Source of the DNA: Euryodendron excelsum
Lineage: Eukaryota; Streptophyta; Magnoliopsida; Ericales; Pentaphylacaceae
Length of the DNA: 64,000 nucleotides
Assembly (NCBI GenBank): GCA_033060915.1
Contig: CM065377.1
Coordinates: 32,305,183 to 32,369,182, forward strand
Direction of reading: 5' to 3'
In this document: in pieces, positions 1 to 11,310 of the stretch
Layout of the letters: the number at the start of each line of letters is the position of its first letter
Position numbering within the stretch: position 1 is the first letter of the stretch
Notes under the pieces: model-generated
What the model saw: only the letters and a program-made list of their open reading frames with translations
Told to the model about the DNA's origin: nothing
The model's database searches: none
Position numbers and translations under genes: made by a program

Positions 1-171
1 ACCCACCACCACCACTACCTCCTCCACCTCAAAGCCAGCTTAGCTTCATTTTTCTTCTTCCCCTCCCCACCCTGGCCTCTCTCTCCATGTTTTGGTAAAC
101 CACTTTAGGTAACCAGAAAACAAACCTCCAGAGTCTTTTAGACCTACCAACCCATCTCTCTCTTTCATAAG

Positions 172-172
<1 letters not shown>

Positions 173-208
<36 letters not shown>
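173..208. repeat. (CT)n microsatellite in the WRI1 5' leader
   Basis: An almost pure CT run lies about 70 bases upstream of the WRI1 start codon. CT/GA runs are common in plant 5' leaders and core promoters, so a role in transcription is possible, but nothing here proves one. The window opens inside or just upstream of the 5' untranslated region, so the promoter proper is not visible. Confidence 0.9.
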
Positions 209-211
<3 letters not shown>

Positions 212-276
212 CACATTTTGTTACTCAATTGAGGTGGAAGAGGAGAGAGAAAGCTAGCTAGATAGACCCCGGCCAA

Positions 277-488
277 ATGAAGAGGTCACCTTCTTCTTCT
301 TGCTCTTCTTCGTCTTCATCTATTGAGTCTAATCTTCATCCTCATGATCAATCAGATAAGCACAAGACCAAGCGGGCCAGAGCTAAGAAAAATCTCAACC
401 CAGACAAGTGCCAGGATATTAATGCTGATCAGAGTTCCAACTCTAGCAGAAGAAGCTCCATTTACAGAGGAGTCACCAGGTAATTAAT

Positions 489-533
<45 letters not shown>

Positions 534-3500
534 TGTGTGTATATGCCATGCTTTTTGATGTGATTGTTGTTGGTGGTTTTCTCCATTTGCATGCATGAAA
601 TTTTGGGTTGATGATGATGATTATGATGATGATCAATCACAGGCACAGATGGACAGGGAGGTTTGAAGCTCACCTCTGGGATAAGAGTACATGGAATAGC
701 ATTCAAAACAAGAGAGGACGACAAAGTGAATATCTTTTACTTAGCTTAGATTTGTTTTTCCTACATATATATATATATATATATATATTAAAAAATACAT
801 AGCCAAAATCAAGGAGATCTGCAATCTCTGTTCATTATTATATATATATATATGTATATATATATATAAAATAATATCTGGGCTGTGGTTTGGTTTCTGG
901 GTTTGGGGTTCTGACTCTGTTTTATTCTTTGATGATCCCTGTCATTGCAACGTTCATATACGCTTTTGTCGCTGCCATAGTTTATTTGGGTAAGTTCAGT
1001 CTCTCTTCTCTCTCTTAAATTTCGTTGTTATTTTTTTTCCTTTTTTTTAATTAGTTGTTTAGTTTTTAGAATATTTTGTGCTATTTTCCTATTAAAAATA
1101 AAAAAAAATAATGGCTTTTGTCAAGTCTCCCTTTTTAATTGTTGCTGAAGTAATACAAAACCAAGAGATTACCGTGGAACTTTTTTGGCCAACGTACAGC
1201 TGAGGTAAATTAACTAGTATAGGGTGATCCCGCAATTTAGAGGCCATTTTTTCATATAACAAATTTGTTGCCTCACCAAATGCAATTGCATATATATATA
1301 TATATATATGATAAGTATAATGTAAGCAATTGCACATATATATATATATATATATGTAAATCCTGGGAGCATGTCTTTAAAAATTGTCATTGTAATAACT
1401 TTATTAATTAAATGTAATGTAATGGATTGTAGGGGCATATGATAATGAGGAAGCTGCTGCTCATACCTACGATCTCGCTGCCCTTAAGTATTGGGGCCCC
1501 TCTACTACCTTGAATTTTCCAGTACTCGATCGATCTTCTTCGTTATAATCTGTGCTTCTATCTTAGTTTCCTTTTCTTTCTTTATTTTTTATTTCAATTT
1601 TTTTCTGTTAATTGTCTACAATTATTTTCTGGCAATTTATTATTTGATAACTAAATTTTGCTGAATATGCAGATTGATACATACACCAAGGAGCTTGAGG
1701 AAATGCAAAAACTGTCCAAGGAAGAGTATCTAGCTTCTCTCCGGCGGCAGAGCAGCGGATTTTCTAGGGGCGTTTCTAAGTACCGTGGCGTGGCAAGGTA
1801 ACCCACCGCCACCCCAACTGCCACCCTCATACTGATCAAAATGCATGCTAATTAGGTCTAATGCTTTCTCACTCGCAAATTAGCCCCATTTTTACAAAAC
1901 AAACTTTGGTTCAGTGGGACCCACAGAGGGTCTCCTCGACCTGCCTGTGTATTGTGGGAAATTTTTTTTTTTTTTTGTTTTGTTTTGTTTTTCATTGAAA
2001 GGGATTATCAGAGTAGAGCTGAAATAAAAATGAGATGAAGGAAAGGGATTCAAACTCTAGACCTCTCAAATGAACGTTAAGAATTTTGACTAATTGAGAT
2101 ACCCAGTTGGTTGTTTATTGTAGAAATGCTACAGCCAAACCACTGCGTATAAGTTTTTATTTATTTATTTTTATTTTTTATAATTAGCACTTTCAATTGA
2201 TGATGCGTGGTCGTTTTACAATAGGCAATTTTTAATTTCCTTTTCGGTAGAGAAAATTATAAAAATTTTGATCTGTGTATTTGGGCAGGCACCATCATAA
2301 TGGGCGATGGGAGGCACGAATCGGACGGGTTTTTGGAAACAAATATTTATACCTCGGAACTTACAGTAAGTGCTTTTCCTCTTTGCTTTTACTCGCATAT
2401 ATATTTGATAATACTAAAGTGGTACCTGCAATTACTTTTTATATTTTTGTTACTTCTTTTTCTGTTCTTTTTTTTTGGGGGGGGGGGGGGCGGGCGCCAT
2501 TACATGTCAAATACGAATAAATTTTGTAATACCAATTTTCGCCACTCATATATTAAGTTTTTACAGTTTGATCCATCAAAATACACGACAAATAAAAATG
2601 GAAGTAGTACCTATATAATCAAATATAATAATTTGTGGTCATTGGGCAACTTTTGTGTGTACTTTGTCAACCATACTTCTAGTAGAACTCTTGCACAATA
2701 ATAAATAAATAAATAAAAAATGCTATAGTTAACGATTTTGTTTATCGAATTATTATTATGGATAGACATAAATGTGTAAATCTCATATTTATTGAATAAT
2801 ATGGACTCTATCACTTTGTGTCTGTTTATTATAATCTGGTAAAAAAAACCAATAATTTTAGTATTGCTCTAAATAAATTGGTAAGATATATGTATTCCTC
2901 AATCATAAATACTGGAGACTACAATGGTGCACCTATAGCTTTGCAGGGTTCTAAATAGCTAAAATTTATTATTAAAGAGTAAAATTGTTAATTCATAGTT
3001 AATGTAAAGTTCCTACCTTAAAAAGCAACCTTGCATTTAATGTAGGGATAAGTTTCTCAGATTAAAACTTGAGAGTATAAGTAAAAACCATTTAAGTAAT
3101 ACCTACTTATTTACTATTTAACGGAGTTATATCATTGAAATTTCACTTAATAATGGCATACATAATACATTCCTTAACCCCCATTTAATCATCTTTTGTA
3201 TATAATAATATGGAACCCACAAACATATACGCATGGAACCCACTTACGCATCTAGGAGGAAGAATACCTGGTGAGAAATGGTGAGAAATGGGAGTCTCTG
3301 TAGCATTTTCCACTCAATAGACCCACACCAAACTAAAATTATGGACAGTGGTGACATTGTTTGCCAAATATATATATATATATATATATCTACACATAAT
3401 TAGGGTGATCCTATTGGAAAAAAGCAATTTTGATTAGCCTAAAAAGTGGCACAATAATGAGTTGTAATTTGTTCTAGCAGCTGCTAGTAAAAAAGGGTCA

Positions 3501-3822
3501 GCTGCTCTATTTCTTGTTTTGCTTGAAATTAAATATCATTTTATGTATTTAAAATCATAGCTAATACTAATAGTCTTCAAGCCGGCATAGCACATGTTAG
3601 AGTGAGTTTGTGAGCGTAGGTGCATGCTATCCCCTAAAGTATATGATCATTATTCATTTTCTTCTTTTTATTAAAAAAATAAAGAAAAGATTTATTTATT
3701 TGCGTTTCCCAGTGGCCCCGTAAGCTCCTGTAAGGCCGTACGAAGTAGGCTTTCTTTTGCTAGTTTTCCAAGTAAAGTATCACTTTTTTGGGGTGAAGAA
3801 GTTCCGAGTCAAACATAATTTG

Positions 3823-3860
<38 letters not shown>

Positions 3861-5550
3861 CTAGTGTCACGTGCGTAAATTTCCGGAGAGGCAAAACCAC
3901 CCACTGCTGCTACTATTTTTTCAGTTTTTTTTTAAAAACATAGTTTTCAGACTTTTCAGATCCCAAAATGCTGGGTTTTGGGTCACTGCAATCGGCCTAT
4001 GGGCCTCAATTGAAACAATCGCCAGCTGTAGCCCCACCCCATCTAGTTTTAAGTTGGGCCAATTTCTTATCAATATTTTAGTAGCTTTCATTTGCATATG
4101 TATATATATATATATATATATTTTGTTTCTATTTATTTCGTAATTTATTGGATTTCTTCTTCTACTATTGTCAACTTCAATTTGAATATTATTCAGAATC
4201 ATGGACTCCAGCTCAAGAAATTTTTACTTTGTTTTTTGAAATACCAGGAGGAATTGGTGCCTTAGTTGGAACGTAGGTATATTTTATGTTTTCGAGGCAA
4301 TTATTTTGTTGGCTCTCACTCAACTCTCTCTATAATTTTTATGGACTTAATATATAAACTAGGTAAAAAGTGCCAAGCCACCTTAGAGCTAACAATTTGT
4401 GTTTTTAACCATTACACATTTAGGTAATGCTATTCAACAACAAAACTCATACAAAATTTCACTCACACAAAATTTCATTGCAAAATGATGTGGTTGAATA
4501 AAGAACTCTCACTTAAAAAAAACCAAAAAACTCATTATCATGATGATTTTTAATTTACAAAAATGCTAGTGTCACATCATTGCCATGAGACCTCTCCAAA
4601 TAAAAAAAAAAAAAAAAAAATTGATGCAGTGTACCATTGACATGGCAGCCATATAAAGCGTACGAAGTACCAATTGTAGAAAAATTGTGGACAAAAATTG
4701 CCAACTCTTAAGTTTCATTCTTATTGAAAAATCTGTCTATATATATATATTTACTTTCATCTGTATAATTATCCCCCTTCTTTTGGTTCTTTGGTTTTGA
4801 ATGTTTGGTAAAGGCACACAAGAAGAAGCAGCAGCAGCATATGACATGGCAGCCATTGAGCACAGAGGACCAAATGCAGTGACCAACTTTGACATTAGCA
4901 TCTATGAAGGCCTCTTGGAGAAGAAGAAGAAGAAAACCCTTTCTGAAGATGTTGAGCAGCCCCAACAACCATCTCCCAACTCCTCCTCCACAGAAGAAGA
5001 AGCAGAAGAAGAACCTCCTGCTGGATCAGCTGAACTACAACAGCAACAACAACATCAACCGGACCCCCAGCAAGGAAAAGAAGAAGAAGAAGAAGAAGAA
5101 GAAGAAGAAGAAGAAGAGGTAGAGCAAATATTGGTCCAACCCCTGCATCCTCTAAATATAGAGCTCCCTCCCTCAATTGACTCGGCTGAAATGGCAGCGG
5201 TGGCCGACGAGCACCCTTGGAGCCTCTGTTTGGATGTCGGATTATTCAATCTGCTTCCGGTTCCTGACATTCCCCTCGACAGAGCTGCAGGCGACCTACT
5301 GCCGGACTTGTTTGATGACACAGGCTTTGAGGATAACATCGACTTCATCTTTGATGAACTGTCCAATGAAAATTTTGATTTCAACCCGGATAGCCTGTTT
5401 GACCCCACAGCCGCCGCCTTGGTCGAGGCTGATATTTTGGTGGGTAATAAGGAGGAGAAAGAGCAGCAAGGATTGACTTCTCCTCCTCCTCCTCCTCCTT
5501 CATCCTCACCCTCATCTTCAACAAGAACCACCTTGGTTTCTTGTAACTAG
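277..5550 (+). CDS. WRI1: WRINKLED1-type AP2/EREBP transcription factor, seven exons
   Basis: Exons inferred from GT-AG sites and reading frame: 277-479, 643-725, 981-989, 1433-1521, 1673-1797, 2289-2365 and 4814-5550. They sum to 1323 nt, or 440 residues plus stop; Arabidopsis WRI1 has about 430. The N-terminus is Ser-rich with a basic nuclear-localisation-like stretch (KTKRARAKK). AP2 domain 1 covers about residues 61-127 ([18 protein letters not shown]) and AP2 domain 2 about 163-222 ([18 protein letters not shown]), joined by a linker with [14 protein letters not shown]. The C-terminal half is acidic, with a poly-Glu run (about 283-297) and the [11 protein letters not shown] block (about 368-378), and ends TTLVSCN as WRI1 proteins do. 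Family knowledge: WRI1 is a nuclear activator of glycolytic and fatty-acid-synthesis genes that drives seed and mesocarp oil accumulation. No frameshift or stop was seen. WRI3/WRI4 paralogues are the main alternative, but the C-terminal blocks favour WRI1. Confidence 0.9.
491..530. repeat. (CT)20 microsatellite in WRI1 intron 1
   Basis: Exactly 20 CT units begin 11 bases after the intron 1 donor, followed by a short GT run. Other simple repeats in this gene are TA runs near 764-788, 839-867, 1290-1308 and 1336-1354, a TA run near 3368-3388 and a CT run at 3824-3859. Confidence 0.95.
981..989 (+). other. WRI1: 9-nt micro-exon (exon 3) of the WRI1-type gene
   Basis: The 9 bases TTTATTTGG sit between an acceptor (CCATAG) and a consensus donor (GTAAGT). 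They join the single A left at the end of exon 2 (725) to the GG that opens exon 4 (1433), giving Ile96-Tyr97-Leu98-Gly99 in frame. Plant WRI1 genes have a 9-nt exon at this point that usually encodes Val-Tyr-Leu. Without it the frame is still open but the first AP2 domain loses three residues. Confidence 0.85.
2366..4813 (+). other. Large intron 6 of the WRI1-type gene (2,448 bp)
   Basis: GTAAGT donor after ...GTY and a TAAAG acceptor before ...[10 protein letters not shown]. The intron is AT-rich and contains a 12-base G run near 2478-2490, TA repeats and a 36-bp CT run. No coding potential or recognisable complete transposon was seen. It makes up almost half the gene and splits AP2 domain 2. 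Confidence 0.8.
5079..5119 (+). repeat. (GAA)n codon repeat in WRI1 exon 7
   Basis: About 13 consecutive GAA/GAG codons encode a poly-glutamate run in the acidic C-terminal half of the WRI1-type protein. WRI1 orthologues also carry acidic tracts here, but a pure GAA run is prone to length polymorphism. The long reading frames seen on the other frames here are shadows of this repeat. Confidence 0.9.
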
Positions 5551-8500
5551 TTTGTTTGTTTGAAAGGTTTGGTATATAAGCCCTTTGGGATTGTTGGAGT
5601 AATTGTTTGGTTTGGTGCGTGTTTTGATTTTTGTGGTAGTGTTGTAAGTGGATATATAGGAAAATTTCAAGATGTATTTGGGCTTTGTCCTACATTTTCC
5701 CCCCTTGGATTAAAAAATTAGCTAGGGACATATATATATTATATATTATAGATAGGAAGCATTTGAAGTTGAAAGTCTCGATCTATTTTTTTAAAATTTT
5801 AATTTTTTAAAAACATAAAATTCAAGTGTCATATCATTATTGGTTCCTATTAATTAATTAATTATTTATCTAATCTTCATAAATTCTATTAAATGATAGT
5901 TATGGTAACATTTTTAAATTTCTCTAATTATAATCTTTCTAAAGAATCTTTATTAGTGATAAAGAGATTTTAAATTTCTAAAATAGAAAGAACATGTTAC
6001 TAAATTTTTAGGACTTTATTTATATAAAATATATATATTTCAAAATATCATTGATTCTTTCTAACCTTTTTCTTATTTCTTCCTATATATTCTAGCAAAA
6101 TGTAGTTAGGTCATTGAGCTTGAAAGTTTTGATTTATTTTTCTCAAGTTTTTGAATTTACAAAATAAAAAAATACACATGTCATGAACTCATTGGTCATT
6201 TAATTAATGTGGTAATGCCATTTTTTCAATATAGAAGCTTTGAACATTCAAGATAATATTCAAAATTTACATAAATGTGTTATCATTGATTTTTTAAAAT
6301 CACTATGGTAACTAAATCTAATAGTCTTTCTAAATTCCTAAAATATGGTGTCTTTCCAAAACATTCTAACTTCCTTACAATTTAGTTTTTAGTTGAATTT
6401 GTATTTATCTACAAATGAATTTTTTAATTAATTATATTTACTCAAATCTATACTAAATATTATAGCAATACGTTGTCGGCTTTTTAAAGTTGAAAGACTA
6501 AATCCAATTTTCTTAATTTTTTAATTTTTAAGTATTAATAGTATTGGTCTAATTAGAAACTTTATCTTTTATTCATATGATTAGTAATTTTGTTTTACCA
6601 GAACTTAGTTAATCTCCTATTATCTTAGAATTTTTTCACATAAATTTAAAAAAAAATAATAGAATTGATTTTATATTTTCTTAAAATTCTTCTTTTATAA
6701 TTTTAGAAAGATCTTTCTTTAGTTAAAAAATGTGGAATTTTGTATTCAAATCCAATTAATTTATCTTTTTAATATTTTATATTTGTTAGGAAGTCTTTGA
6801 ATTGAAATTTTCAATTCAAATTTATGAGATTTTTAATTTTAAAAATATAATATATATGTGTCATACTATTATTAATTCTATTTAAATTTTTATGTATTTC
6901 TTCTAAATTGTGTAAAACAAATCAATCAATTGATATAGTAGGTAGGATTGTCAAATTTCCTTTAATTATGAACCTTTCTTAAAAATTTTTCCTTAAATTT
7001 TTAAAATAGAAAGGACACATGTTGTTAACTTCTTTTTGAATAAAATAAATAATTTGAATAAAATAAAATGAATAGACATATAATGAAATTACTTATTCTT
7101 TTATTATTTTATTCTTACTTTTTTTTTTCCAAATAAAATGTACAAATATAGTTACAATATACCAAGTGAGCTACGTGATAAAATTTACATATTTACATGT
7201 GCCTGCTAAAGTTATGTATTATTTTTGTTCTCTCCTTTTATATCGACTCTTTACACGTGGATAATTTCATAAATTGCTATGTGTTCAGACAACAATAGAT
7301 TCATACTATCCGATCTAAAAGAAAGCTTTGACATAATATTTTTAACATATATAAAGCTAAATTAGATATAATAATATAATTGAAACCTATTCATTTATGA
7401 TTGTGTCATGTGTAACTGTAATTTAAATGTGGCATGTATAATCCAGTTAACTATTTTTCTTTAATGTTTAAAATTTTAGGTCAACTATTTGATGAAGATC
7501 TATTTATGTAAAAATAAACATTCACAATATTAAATGTACTAACACACTAGATCTTATTAAATCAGTCATTACATTTGTAAATTTTACAAAATATTAAATG
7601 CCAAAATATTTTAAGTAGAAAATTTATTTTCAAATTATTTTTTTCTTTCTTATTTTTGTGTATAGTACGAGTTCACTACTAATATATATATATATATAAT
7701 AGAAATGGAGTTGACTTGTGGGTTAGCCGTTCGCTTCCCCCGGCATTCAGGCATTGGGTCTTTCTTGTTAATTCCATATACAGCAGACTCTCAAAAGAGA
7801 GGATTGGCATCTCCCCTCATTTATAGGGCTCAAACTCATTTTCCTTTTTCATGGAAAGCCTCCTCTTAAGGTGGGGAGTAGCCTCGGCTCCTTAATTAGT
7901 GGGGAAAAAACATCAATACAACGCTTAAATTACTATTTATTTTGTTCAATTATTTTTGTAAAGTAGTGTTGTGGTCAAGAAATTAATCTTGGGGACAACC
8001 ATTAATCCCAACCCAAGAAATTTCTTTTCTTAATTAATAGTAGGGCAACTCGACTCTATAAATACGTATAAAGAATATATATAGTATAAAGGGATATTTA
8101 AATAAAAAATAACTATTTAAGTATAATATTTATTAATTTTCAATTAGCAAATTAAGAAATATTTCTAAAACTATAGAATAAATATTTCAGGCTCTCAAGA
8201 GCATTTGATAGGAAAAAGATGTACAGTCATTAAAGATAAAAGGGTTGTTCATAACTTCACAAGAGGTCTTTTTTATTTTTATTTTTTTTATCATACAGTT
8301 AATTCATACTGTGCCAGAAATTTATCGTTCAACTTTACTTGCGTTGTACGGTATCATCTCAGCTTTTAAAAACTACAATAACACTCTTTGTCAAGTTTTG
8401 AGCTAACAGTCCTTGACGGTATATGTGCTTTATAATTTTGTCTTTTCTTATTTATTGCGTTTACATAAACAGTTATAAAATTGATAATAATTACATTTTA

Positions 8501-8702
8501 CTTTTTGTTAGTTTTTTTTTAATATTGACATATTCTTTAGACAAAAATACTTTAATTGTTATTGTATTTTGAGTTGCATTTGGGCAAATTTAGAAAAGTT
8601 TCAAGTGGATAATGTCATAGTACAAATTACTGAGGCTGTGATATAAATTGTTGAAGCACACAAAGTTGAAATCTTAGAAGGTCATATCTTTCAAACTAAA
8701 AG
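5551..8702. other. AT-rich intergenic region, no gene seen
   Basis: Includes the WRI1 3' untranslated region (roughly 5551-5720). Beyond that I see long AT-rich DNA without a supported reading frame on either strand. A less AT-rich patch at about 7700-7890 matches nothing I recognise. The stretch 5750-7030 holds the diverged tandem repeat listed separately. Confidence 0.6.
5750..7030. repeat. Diverged tandem repeat, about 315-365-bp unit, roughly four copies
   Basis: A recurring order of blocks is seen: a GAAGTTGAAAGTCT-like block (near 5763, 6117, 6487 and 6788), then TTTAATTTTT..AAACATAAAA-like and GTGTCAT(A/G)..ATTGGT-like blocks, then AATTTCTAAAATAGAAAGAACATG-like sequence (near 5969 and 6998). 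Copies differ by many substitutions and indels. No coding capacity and no link to the neighbouring transposons is apparent. Confidence 0.5.
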
Positions 8703-9396
8703 TGCTATCGAGATTCATAATATATCGATTTCAAATAATTTTTTGATATCTACGCACTTGTCACTAGCAGGCGTTCAAACGGTCGTGATTTTGAACCCTT
8801 GACCAGAGGGTTCGAATGGTCAACAGAAGTTTGGAAAATATTGAGTTTCTACTCCATGCCTGCTTAGGAATTCTGTCCTACTTCGGCATATACTTCTTCA
8901 AGGCTTTGCAAACATTGCAAATACTCCAAGAATTCTTTCCTACTTTGGCTTACACTTGTCACTCAAAGTTTATTGGAGTGTTTCTTTTGGTCAATAACAG
9001 ATCTTCACACATATCGTCTTTGGTGGATTCCAAAGGTTAACGTCGAAAGCACTAGAGAACGGGGAATCGTGGATGTCTAGCGATTAAGTTTGAAACTTCT
9101 ACCATAGTTGTGGATCAATGCAAAATTGTAGATCAACGAGTTGGGTAGTAAGTTTATTTTTGTAACTGTTCAAGGTTTATAATATTGAGTACGTTAGTGG
9201 CTGTGCGTGGTCCTGTGATTGTTTTTCTTGATTTAGGGTTTTCACACTAAAATTTCGTGTGCTTTGTCTCTTTACTTTATTGCTTTATAGTTGCATATAA
9301 GATTGATGTACTTAGATCATTGGCCTGTTCTCATAGATGGATACATAGGTTAATTAATCAACTCAAGATAAATCCATGTCCCAAAACGGTTTTTCA
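8703..9396 (+). repeat. 5' LTR of the small Copia element
   Basis: 694 bp, TG...CA ends, colinear with 10572-11310. It lacks the segment that carries CTATATAAAGG in the 3' LTR; at that position (about 8910-8965) it has unrelated or rearranged sequence, so it probably has no working TATA box. Confidence 0.75.
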
Positions 9397-9398
9397 AT

Positions 9399-9410
9399 TG
9401 GTATTGGAGC
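9399..9410 (+). promoter_or_regulatory. Primer-binding site, Met-tRNA type
   Basis: TGGTATTGGAGC begins two bases after the 5' LTR. It differs by two bases from the usual TGGTATCAGAGC primer-binding site of plant Copia elements (seen intact at 14271). Confidence 0.75.
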
Positions 9411-9479
9411 GGGTTTATTATTGTTTTTCAAAATATTTTTTTAAAGCCCCACGAGTGAGATCCTTATTATTTTGTAGAC

Positions 9480-10560
9480 ATGGATTTGCCTAGCAAAGAC
9501 ATGTTTTCTATTACTTCAACTATTTTTGAGATTCTAGGAATACCTATTTTTAAAAATACTCAGTCTAATTATGATCCTAGTGAGTCCTATGAATCAAGTC
9601 AAGATGACTCTGATCATGATGGGGATGAATTCCAAAGTAAGTATGAATAATTAGTAAAAGAGAGCCTCAAGTTAAGTAAGGTTAATTAAAAATTAGCCAT
9701 CAAACTGAAAAGTATGAAGAAAGAAAAAGATAGTTTTAAAACTCAGTTTGATGATTGCCAAATTTTGATTTTCCAATTGAAGAATGAGAGAGAAAAATTA
9801 TTTGAAAAAGTCTCTACAGTTCAAAAAGAGAAACAAACACTTGATGAGACTATTCAAGTACTTGAGGGAAAGGTAAGTATACTTGAATTTGAATTGTTAT
9901 CTGCTAGTACTACTCTTGAAAAGATGAATACAACTTCAAAGAAGATTGATCATATTTGGAGCATACAAAGAAAAGCAGGTATCAAAGATGGTATTAGATT
10001 TGATGGCACTAGTACATCCAAAAAGATCAAGAAATTCCCTCCCAGAAATGTCTATACCAAAGGAACTTACCATGTTGCTCCAAAGCCGCAAAAAGAGGTA
10101 AAATTGGCCAGTTCGATTAGGATTTCCATTACGCCACGTTTGAACGCATGGAGTTCGCATCCGAAGGGTACTGTTTGAACAGAAGTGGTAACCTTTCGAA
10201 CACACACCATTCGAACGAACGAACTACCCATTCGAACGCATGGAACAACAAGGTACATTTTTTTAACTCATTTGTTTTGTTCATACCTGCCATCACTGTG
10301 GTGTTGAAGGACACATTAGGCCTAACTGTTATAAATTGCAAAATATTTCTAGGAGTTATATGCATAAAGAACTTAGAAACCACTTTATGAAGCTTAATAA
10401 TGGATTGCATAATCAGATTAAGAAGATGAATGAACAAAAAAATAATCTTAAATAACATATTTTTGAAAGACCTAAAATAAGGGCTATTTGGGTTAGAAAA
10501 TCTGATCTGATTGCATTGAATATCCCTAAAAAGTCTATAGCGGCTGACCTTTCTAAATAA
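9480..10560 (+). pseudogene. Degraded Copia gag C-terminal fragment
   Basis: Starts with ATG (MDLPSKDMFSIT) and runs in one frame with stops at 9648-9650 and about 9687. It encodes a Lys/Glu-rich coiled coil (about 9700-9910), then KKIDHIWSIQRKAG, the block seen near the end of Sirevirus-like gags. After a frameshift between 10178 and 10288 a CCHC zinc knuckle follows (CHHCGVEGHIRPNC, 10288-10329), and then IWVRKSDL near 10488-10511, the usual gag-pol junction block. The N-terminal capsid-like (UBN2) part of a full gag is absent. No function is expected. Confidence 0.7.
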
Positions 10561-10571
10561 GGTCCTCACAG

Positions 10572-11310
10572 TGCTATCGAGGTCTATAATATATTGATTT
10601 CATATAACTTTTCGAGATTCACACACCTATCACTGGTGAGCATTTGAATAGCATGCCGAGGTATTCGAATGGTTGAACTTTTGAACCCCTGACCAGAGGG
10701 TTCGAACGGTCGGCAGAGTTTTGGAAATTTTCAAGTTTCCACTCCATATCTGCTTAGGAATCCTTTCCTACTTTGACATACAATTTGTTTAAGGCTCTGC
10801 AAACACTCCAAACTCTATATAAAGGCTCTGAAGGCTTCATAATTGATAAGCATACAATCAGAGAGATCATCTAGCCATTCATAGAGCTTTATTGTGCTTT
10901 AAAATTTATTGGAGTGTTTCGTTTGGTAAACAACAGATCTTTACACATATCATCTTTGGTAGATTCTAAAGGTTGACGTCCAAAGCATGGGAGAATGGTG
11001 AATTGTGGGTGTTTGGCGATCAAGTCTGAAACTGCTACCATAGTTATGGATCAACACAAAGTTGTAGATAAATGGGTTGGGTAGTAAGTTTATTCTTGTA
11101 ACTGTTCAGTGGCCATGTATGGTTCCGTGGTTTTTTTTTTCCTTATTTAAGGTTTTCACGTTAAAATATTATGTGCCTTGTCTCTTTACTTTATTGCTTT
11201 ATAGTTGCATATATGATTGACATACTTAGATCATTGACCTGTTCTTATAGTTGGATACATAGGTTAATTAGTCAACTCAAGGCAAATCCATGTCCTAAAA
11301 CGGTTTTTCA
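10572..11310 (+). repeat. 3' LTR of the small Copia element
   Basis: 739 bp, same ends as the 5' LTR, with a TATA-like CTATATAAAGG near 10815-10825 that the 5' copy lacks. The difference in length and sequence from the 5' LTR marks an old insertion. Confidence 0.75.

Larger units (their letters stand above)
8703..11310 (+). mobile_element. Non-autonomous Copia-type LTR element with a gag C-terminus only
   Basis: Two direct repeats starting TGCTATCGAG and ending GGTTTTTCA (8703-9396 and 10572-11310) flank 1,175 bp. The left repeat is followed by a Met-tRNA-type primer-binding site. The internal part encodes only a degraded coiled-coil and zinc-knuckle gag fragment; there is no protease, integrase or RT. 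I found no matching 5-bp target duplication (AAAAG left, ATTTT right). The LTRs have diverged visibly, so the insertion is old. It probably derives from a Sirevirus-like parent and needs enzymes supplied in trans. Confidence 0.8.

Noticed and set aside
1985..2115. SINE-like fragment in WRI1 intron 5
   Set aside because: GGGATTCAAACTCTAGACCTCT resembles a tRNA-type B box, but no A box, poly-A tail or target duplication could be defined.
4889..5531. Additional frames overlapping WRI1 exon 7, including a 158-residue minus-strand frame
   Set aside because: Shadows of the GAA and acidic codon runs; the + frame with AP2 and C-terminal WRI1 blocks is the real one.
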